Shown here: in pieces, positions 13,011 through 17,498 of the stretch
Position numbering within the stretch: the first letter of the stretch is position 1
Layout of the letters: each line of letters begins with the position of its first letter
Assembly (NCBI GenBank): GCA_034430255.1
Contig: DAOUEU010000062.1
Coordinates: forward strand, 1 to 17,498
Direction: 5' to 3'
Length of the DNA: 17,498 nt
Source of the DNA: DATKYK01 sp034430255
GTDB lineage: Bacteria > Chloroflexota > Dehalococcoidia > E44-bin15
Notes under the pieces: model-generated
Seen by the model: the letters and a program-made list of their open reading frames with translations, nothing else
Told to the model about the DNA's origin: nothing
The model's database searches: none
Position numbers and translations under genes: made by a program

Positions 13011-15002
13011 CTACTTGGACAGGCTATAGGCGCCGGCGGTAAAAACCTCATCTGAGGCGTAATCGCCGGGAAGGTAGGTCTTGCTCTTGGCATACCGGGT
13101 GGGGCTGTACTGCTCGAGCTTAAGCGCTGCCCTCTTGGCATCGATATGCTTAAGCGCCTCCTGCACCGCCTTTTCGTGGTCCGGCTCGAAGTAATAGGCG
13201 GCGCCCACCTTCTCCTTCCAACCCTCGGTAATTATCCGGGTAACCGCCTCACTGCCGGCAACGGGAGAGCCTACCCCCATCCAGGTGGTAACGCCGGAGG
13301 CAACGAAGTAGGCCCCGATAGAGAGGGCCTTCTCGCTCATCCACTCCGGGGCAAATCCGGCTACCGGAAGGTCGCTGATGTCCTCGCCGAGCCCGCCTTC
13401 ATTGGCACACTGGGCAAGCACGGTGAGGATCCTGGAGTTATCCACACAGGAGCCCATGTGGAGCACCGGCGGGATGCCGATCGTCTGGCATACCTCCCTG
13501 AGCCCCGACCCGGCGTAGTCCATCACCTCTGCGGTGAGCAGTCCCTGCTTGGCACAGGCGATGGCGTTGCAGCCGGTGGTCACCACCAGCACGTCGTTCT
13601 TGATAAGCTCCTTCACCACAGAGAGATGAGGATCGGTATGAGTAACCCTGGCGTTGTTGCAGCCCACCACGCCGGCGGCACCGCGGATCCTCCCCTGCAT
13701 TACGGCGTCGTTGAAGGGCCTGAAGGACTCGCGATAGATCCCCCCCTGCATGTAGGCGATATACTCATGTGAGAATCCAGCCACCAGATGGTCGACATAA
13801 TCGGGGATCTGCACCTTAGACTTATCACGATTGGGGAAGTTATCGATGGCGACCCTTATAATCTGCTTTGCGATCTCCAGGGCCCTGTGCTCATCGAACT
13901 CGATACGCATGGCACCGGTGATATGGGCCTTGGGCGAGGTGGTAATTATCTTGGTGTGGTAATGCTCGGCCACCGCCTGAAGCCCCTGCATGATACACTG
14001 AATGTCCACGATCATGGCATCGATGGCACCGGTGGCGACAGCCAGCTCCTGGGCCAGGAAATCGCCAACCACCGGGACCCCCTGGCGCATCAGTATCTCG
14101 TTGGCGGTGCAGCAGATTCCCGTCAGGTTTATCCCCTTAGCCCCCTTGGACTTGGCATATTCGATAAGCTCAGGGTCGCTGGCGGCAATCACGATCATCT
14201 CGGATAGGGTGGGCTCGTGACCGTGTACCACCACGTTCACCTCATCCTCCCTGAGGATGCCAAAGCTGCTCCTGGCGGCTACCGGCCCGGGGGTGCCGAA
14301 GAGTATATCGCTGATGTCTGTGGAGAGCATCGAGCCACCCCAGCCATCGCCGAGACAGGTCCTCAGTGAATGGTCCAGGATATGCTCCGCATCCTGGTCA
14401 TTGCCGATATGGGTGCGGTGAAGGGTCTCCACGATCTCGCGGTCGATGCCCCTGGGGGTAACCCCCAGCTTTTTCCAGGTCTCCTGGCGCTTCTGGGGCG
14501 CGCGCTTGACATAGAGTATCTCCCCCTCCTGGCGACCGAACTCGGCGAGCGCCTTCCGGCCTACCTCAGAGGCAAGCTCTTCTTTACTTTTCCCCTCCGC
14601 TTCCACCTCCAGATAGCGGGCCACCGCCCTTAGCTTCTTCTCATCCTTTATCTTGTAGTCGGGTGCCTCCCCTTCAGCGGCGGCGATAAGGGTGTGCGCC
14701 ATGTCACGGCCATGGTCGGAGTGGGCCGCTGCCCCGGAAGCGATCTCGCGAGCCAGGTTCCTTGCCGCCACCGTCTCAATGGTCGCCCCGCAGATCCCCA
14801 CCGTGGTCTTGCCGGTGAGGCGGCAGGGACCCATGAAGCAGTTCTTGCAACAAAGCCCTTCATGCCCTATAGGGCAGGGCTTGGTGGTCTGCGCCCGCTC
14901 GAAGGCGGTGGAGATTCCCTCCGCCTCCGCCTTTGCTAGGCACTCGAGTACCGCCGGGTCTATGGTCGCCCTTTTCTTGGATTCCTTCTTCTCTTCGGTC
15001 AT
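13011..15002 (-). CDS. cooS: Anaerobic carbon monoxide dehydrogenase catalytic subunit (Ni-CODH)
   Basis: This 663-residue enzyme interconverts CO and CO2 with ferredoxin-type electron carriers. The full metal set is visible. The D-cluster cysteines are C43 and C51. The B-cluster cysteines C52, C55, C60 and C71 lie in CPIGHEGLCCKNCFMGPC and GIC. The C-cluster (Ni-Fe-S) ligands are H262 in VHGHEP, C297/C298 in GICCTAN, C336 in DIQC, C448 in VGCNN, C478 in TTGCNA and C519 in GSCVDN. The conserved SEKA lysine (K558) and an N-terminal His series (H94, H97) are also present. Length fits the family. It starts at ATG 15002 after a GGGGG-type ribosome binding site. It has its own promoter and terminator, and no acs, cooC, cooF or hydrogenase genes are adjacent. 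Whether it serves acetyl-CoA synthesis or CO oxidation cannot be told from this window. Confidence 0.97.
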   Translation of the reverse strand: MTEEKKESKKRATIDPAVLECLAKAEAEGISTAFERAQTTKPCPIGHEGLCCKNCFMGPCRLTGKTTVGICGATIETVAARNLAREIASGAAAHSDHGRDMAHTLIAAAEGEAPDYKIKDEKKLRAVARYLEVEAEGKSKEELASEVGRKALAEFGRQEGEILYVKRAPQKRQETWKKLGVTPRGIDREIVETLHRTHIGNDQDAEHILDHSLRTCLGDGWGGSMLSTDISDILFGTPGPVAARSSFGILREDEVNVVVHGHEPTLSEMIVIAASDPELIEYAKSKGAKGINLTGICCTANEILMRQGVPVVGDFLAQELAVATGAIDAMIVDIQCIMQGLQAVAEHYHTKIITTSPKAHITGAMRIEFDEHRALEIAKQIIRVAIDNFPNRDKSKVQIPDYVDHLVAGFSHEYIAYMQGGIYRESFRPFNDAVMQGRIRGAAGVVGCNNARVTHTDPHLSVVKELIKNDVLVVTTGCNAIACAKQGLLTAEVMDYAGSGLREVCQTIGIPPVLHMGSCVDNSRILTVLAQCANEGGLGEDISDLPVAGFAPEWMSEKALSIGAYFVASGVTTWMGVGSPVAGSEAVTRIITEGWKEKVGAAYYFEPDHEKAVQEALKHIDAKRAALKLEQYSPTRYAKSKTYLPGDYASDEVFTAGAYSLSK

Positions 15003-15044
15003 TTACATTACCCCCATATTATCTGTGGTAAATTTCACAATTCC

Positions 15045-15074
15045 ATTATAGCAGGTAACTTTTACCCAGGTCAA
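15045..15074 (-). promoter_or_regulatory. cooS promoter with possible operators
   Basis: On the minus strand TTGACC (15074-15069) and TATAAT (15050-15045) are 18 bp apart, with TG at the extended -10 position. The spacer contains the palindrome GGTAA-CTT-TTACC (15054-15066). Overlapping the -35 box, ACCCAGGT (15064-15071) is the exact inverse of ACCTGGGT (15109-15116), 37 bp apart. These could bind a regulator. The -10 and -35 boxes are clear; the operator role is inferred. Confidence 0.65.
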
Positions 15075-15119
15075 CATCTTGAGCCCGTTGGATAAATACA
15101 GGCAAATCACCTGGGTTAC

Positions 15120-15236
15120 ACGAATTCCGCGGCAGCACCATATGCCCGTATCGCGAGCGAAGCGACTCCCTTTTATTTCGGTGCGAAACGAAGAATCCCA
15201 ACCGTATTACTCGGTCACCTCGCTCCCTAATACTAT
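15120..15236 (+). other. Gene-free stretch between cooS promoter region and MITE copy D
   Basis: No gene is seen. AACGAAGAATC near 15187-15197 also occurs in the palindromic insert at 4041-4052 and may be a shared decayed repeat. Two short GCGAGCGAAGCGA-type palindromic scraps are near 15152-15166. Confidence 0.3.
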
Positions 15237-15358
15237 GAGACCGCTAAAAAAGAGGTGCAGGATACTTCCTAGCGGGGGTCTGGGGGTGTCCCCCAGCTTT
15301 AAAAAGTCCCCCAAGATTGGGGGATTAGGGGGTTGATTGAGACTATTTCAGCAGTCTC
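15237..15358 (+). repeat. MITE-like inverted-repeat element, copy D
   Basis: This 122-bp copy starts GAGACCGCTAAAAAAG and ends GACTATTTCAGCAGTCTC, the inverse of a typical left end. The central CTGGGGG/CCCCCAG and TCCCCC/GGGGGA palindromes are kept. The GCCCCGAT palindrome of copy B is diverged here. No clear target duplication remains (flanks ACTAT and ACCAA). It lies between the divergent cooS and larB genes. Confidence 0.75.
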
Positions 15359-15465
15359 ACCAAATTGAGATGAAGGGAAAAGGGTAAAAGAGAGATCGTC
15401 TACGGCATCATCCATCTGAAAGAGGCCATTTCTCCTCGCGGCTACTTTATACCAGGTGCTTTCAG

Positions 15466-15474
15466 TGTTATAAT
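15466..15474 (+). promoter_or_regulatory. Extended -10 promoter for larB
   Basis: TG-T-TATAAT (15466-15474) is an extended -10 element. No good -35 is seen; TTTATA at 15446 is poor. Transcription would start near 15481, only a few bases before an ATG at 15484. That is consistent with a nearly leaderless larB message. Confidence 0.5.
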
Positions 15475-15526
15475 TCGCTCATCATGGAGCAAGGGGACGG
15501 AGATCGATAGCGAGCGCCTGCATCAA

Positions 15527-16246
15527 TTGCTGGCCCGGGTGAAGTCGGGAGATGTGAGCATCGATGATGCCCTGGCTCAGCTTGCCAGCCTTCCCTATGA
15601 GGAACTGGGTTTCGCCAAGCTGGACCATCACCGGGCACTCCGTCGCGGCTTCCCGGAGGTGGTTTTCGGTATGGGGAAAACCGCCGGGCAGGTTGCGGAG
15701 ATCGTCGAGAGGCTCGCCTCCCGCGCCGATAAGGTGCTGGTTACCAGGGTGACAGAGGAGTGCTTCAATGCGGTGCGCCGTCACACCCCCGATGCCGAGT
15801 ATCATCCGATTGCCCGGGCTATCACGGTAAACCGGGCAAAAAAATCCGCTCATAACCGCGGGATCATGGTAATAAGCGGGGGCACCGCTGATATTCCGGT
15901 CGCTGAAGAGGCAGCTCTCACCGCGGAACTGATGGGTAATGAGGTGGAGCGATCCTACGATGTTGGCGTCGCCGGGGTTCACCGGCTGCTGGACCATCTA
16001 CCGCAACTGCGCCAGGCAAAGGTGATCGTGGCAGTAGCTGGCATGGAGGGGGCTCTTCCCAGCGTGGTCAGCGGTCTGGTATCGGTGCCGATAATAGCGG
16101 TACCCACCAGCATAGGCTATGGGGCCAGCTTCGAAGGGTTAGCGGCACTTCTTACAATGCTAAATTGCTGCTCCGCCGGTGTATCGGTAGTTAATATCGA
16201 TAATGGCTTCGGGGCGGGCTACCTAGCTGCCCTGATTAATCTCTAG
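15527..16246 (+). CDS. larB: Nickel-pincer cofactor biosynthesis protein LarB
   Basis: LarB carboxylates and hydrolyses nicotinic acid adenine dinucleotide to pyridinium-3,5-biscarboxylic acid mononucleotide, the first step towards the nickel-pincer nucleotide. The 239 residues from TTG 15527 show the family pattern: PEVVFGMGKT near 43-51, a PurE-like domain with VISGGTADIPVAEEA (115-129) and YDVGVAGVHRLL (144-155). AGMEGALPSVVSGL (171-184) and the CC pair at 214-215 before VVNIDNGFGAGY follow. The frame stays open upstream with IDSERLHQLLARVKSG-like family sequence, but no ATG is in frame. ATG 15484 opens MEQGDGDR and stops. Removing one G from GGGG at 15493-15496 would join it as MEQGTEIDSERLHQ. 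The stop region overlaps the converging rpoC by 24 bp. Confidence 0.88.
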   Translation: MLARVKSGDVSIDDALAQLASLPYEELGFAKLDHHRALRRGFPEVVFGMGKTAGQVAEIVERLASRADKVLVTRVTEECFNAVRRHTPDAEYHPIARAITVNRAKKSAHNRGIMVISGGTADIPVAEEAALTAELMGNEVERSYDVGVAGVHRLLDHLPQLRQAKVIVAVAGMEGALPSVVSGLVSVPIIAVPTSIGYGASFEGLAALLTMLNCCSAGVSVVNIDNGFGAGYLAALINL

Positions 16247-17498
16247 CCCCTCCTCGAAGGCTTCCTCTTCGAGAACCCCTTCCTCAATGGCTATCTCCTC
16301 GAGGGATATGGGCTCCGGCGGCTCCAGCTGGATCTGGGCCTCTGCGGAGAGGTGACAGCGTGCCGGTATCAGTTTACCGATAATCACATTCTCCTTGAGC
16401 CCCAGAAGCTTGTCCGTCTTACCAGAAACTGCTGCCTCGGTAAGCACCCTGGTGGTCTCCTGGAATGAGGCGGCTGAAAGAAAGCTATCTGTATTCAGTG
16501 AGGCCTTGGTAATCCCCAGAAGCGCAGGTCGGGCGGTTGCCGGCTCTCCCCCCTCTGCAAGCACCTTGGCGTTAATTTCCTCATAGACAAAGCGGTCTAC
16601 CAACGCCTCGGGAAGTAGATCGGTCTCCCCCGGCTCCTCGATGCGAACCTTGCGCAGCATCTGGCGAATAATGGTCTCGATATGCTTATCATGTATATTT
16701 ACCCCCTGGGTGCGATAAACCTGCTGAACCTCATTCACCAGGTACTCCTGGACCGCCTCCCTGCCCATAATACGCAGCAAATCCTGGGGATTTATCAGCC
16801 CCTCGGTAAGCTGCTGCCCAGCCTGGACCCAGGTGCCCGGCTCCACCATAAGGCGGGATGCAGCGGATAGAGTATATACCCGCTCCTCCTTCTCCTCATA
16901 CGAGATGGAGATCTGATCCTTCTCCACGTTCACCGTGCCGGCTACCCTGGCGATGGTGGGAGGGACCTCCACTGTCAGGGCCTTCTTGCTAACCGGCGGC
17001 TCAGCCAGCACCTCTCCCACATCCACCCACTGGTCACTCGTGACCCTGGCCTTCCATCTAGCGGGTAGCGGGTACTCATCGCTATAACGCTCGGTGCTTG
17101 ACACCCTGAGCCAGCGGCCCCCCGCTACCTCCACATCCTCCACCCACCGCCCCCCCCCTTCCTCTACCTCCTCCACCCAGCCGTCAATCTCGGCTATGAT
17201 GGCCTGAACCTTGGGGGACCTGGCCTCAAAGAGCTCCTCCACACGGGGGAGGCCACTGATGATATCCAGTCCGGCCACCCCTCCGGTATGGAAGGTGCGC
17301 AAGGTTAGCTGGGTCCCAGGCTCCCCAATACTCTGGGCCGCAATGGTGCCCACCGCATCTCCGATTTCCACCAGGTGTCCGCGAGCCAGGCTTCTCCCGT
17401 AACAGAACTGGCAGATACCATGCCTCGATTGGCAGCTCAGAGGTGACCTTATGTAGACCCTGGTGATCCCCGCCTGGTTGATCTCCTTAACCCTCTCC
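16223..17498 (-). CDS. rpoC: DNA-directed RNA polymerase beta' subunit, C-terminal part
   Basis: The reading frame runs off the right edge, so only the last 425 residues are present. It opens with ERVKEINQAGITRVYIRSPL, followed by the second zinc site with cysteines in LSCQSRHGICQFCYG. The hallmark GHLVEIGDAVGTIAAQSIGE and PGTQLTLRTFHTGG come next. The rest carries the trigger-loop/bridge-helix neighbourhood and the C-terminal domain, ending in an acidic tail (LEEIAIEEGVLEEEAFEEGL). The tail GITKASLNTDSFLSAASFQE near the end is also conserved. A GTG near 17371 is not a true start. The stop codon at 16223-16225 overlaps the 3' end of larB by 24 bp and no terminator is seen between them. rpoC is on the opposite strand from rplJ-rplL and about 11 kb away. 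Confidence 0.97.
   Translation of the reverse strand, partial: ERVKEINQAGITRVYIRSPLSCQSRHGICQFCYGRSLARGHLVEIGDAVGTIAAQSIGEPGTQLTLRTFHTGGVAGLDIISGLPRVEELFEARSPKVQAIIAEIDGWVEEVEEGGGRWVEDVEVAGGRWLRVSSTERYSDEYPLPARWKARVTSDQWVDVGEVLAEPPVSKKALTVEVPPTIARVAGTVNVEKDQISISYEEKEERVYTLSAASRLMVEPGTWVQAGQQLTEGLINPQDLLRIMGREAVQEYLVNEVQQVYRTQGVNIHDKHIETIIRQMLRKVRIEEPGETDLLPEALVDRFVYEEINAKVLAEGGEPATARPALLGITKASLNTDSFLSAASFQETTRVLTEAAVSGKTDKLLGLKENVIIGKLIPARCHLSAEAQIQLEPPEPISLEEIAIEEGVLEEEAFEEGLEINQGS

Noticed and set aside
13146..14207. Two long plus-strand frames within cooS
   Set aside because: They are Gly/His/Leu-rich antisense shadows of the CO dehydrogenase gene.
15079..15336. 85-residue plus-strand frame
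   Set aside because: It spans the cooS promoter region and the MITE copy D and has no ribosome binding site.
16682..17402. Short plus-strand frames near the window end
   Set aside because: They are antisense shadows of rpoC, and the conserved RNA polymerase sequence is on the minus strand.
1..17498. CRISPR array, defence system or prophage
   Set aside because: No regularly spaced direct repeats, Cas proteins, restriction enzymes, integrases or phage structural genes are visible.

Overview
The window reads as a bacterial chromosome segment of moderately high GC, most plausibly from an anaerobic member of the Chloroflexota (Dehalococcoidia-like). This placement is an inference. It rests on an anaerobic Ni-CO dehydrogenase, a LarB nickel-cofactor gene, a tRNA-Thr/tuf/rpmG/secE/nusG/rplKAJL block that is not followed by rpoBC, and the protein style. 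No rRNA is present to settle it.

Layout. (1) Positions 5-5348, plus strand: a sigma70-type promoter, tRNA-Thr(GGU), tuf, rpmG, secE, nusG, rplK, rplA, a small DUF2892-type membrane protein, an L10-leader attenuator, rplJ and an N-terminally extended rplL. This is a translation/transcription/secretion operon, with autoregulation of L10-L12 expected at the leader. (2) 5377-10305, plus strand: accessory genes. These are an ABM-fold monooxygenase-like protein, a gene remnant, a short-chain dehydrogenase/epimerase fused to a zinc ribbon, a rhomboid protease, an ABC-type substrate-binding lipoprotein, and an AT-richer lipoprotein with an InlB-like repeat and a cysteine-rich pilin-like C-terminus. 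(3) 10306-10843: a non-coding stretch with a terminator and a twin-hairpin element bounded by inverted repeats. (4) 10844-12712, minus strand: one open frame joining an RlmD/TrmA-type RNA m5U methyltransferase to a Maf nucleotide pyrophosphatase. (5) 13011-15002, minus strand: a monocistronic cooS with a well-formed promoter and terminator. (6) 15484-16246, plus strand: larB, whose 5' end looks frame-disrupted. It converges on, and overlaps by 24 bp, the 3' end of rpoC (minus strand, running off the window).

Four intergenic places carry copies of one short non-autonomous inverted-repeat element (about 104-126 bp when complete). Its ends read GAGAC(C/T)GCTGAAA and it contains internal GC-rich palindromes. 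One copy has a perfect 5-bp direct repeat at its borders. A second, unrelated palindromic element lies at 10518-10664.

The most notable observations are the methyltransferase-Maf fusion (an m5U-forming enzyme joined to a family able to destroy modified pyrimidine nucleotides), the MITE-like family including a rearranged copy inside the rplJ leader, the 85-residue charged extension of L7/L12 with a good internal ribosome binding site, the SDR-zinc-ribbon fusion, and the frame problem at the start of larB. I did not see a defence system, CRISPR array, transposase or prophage.
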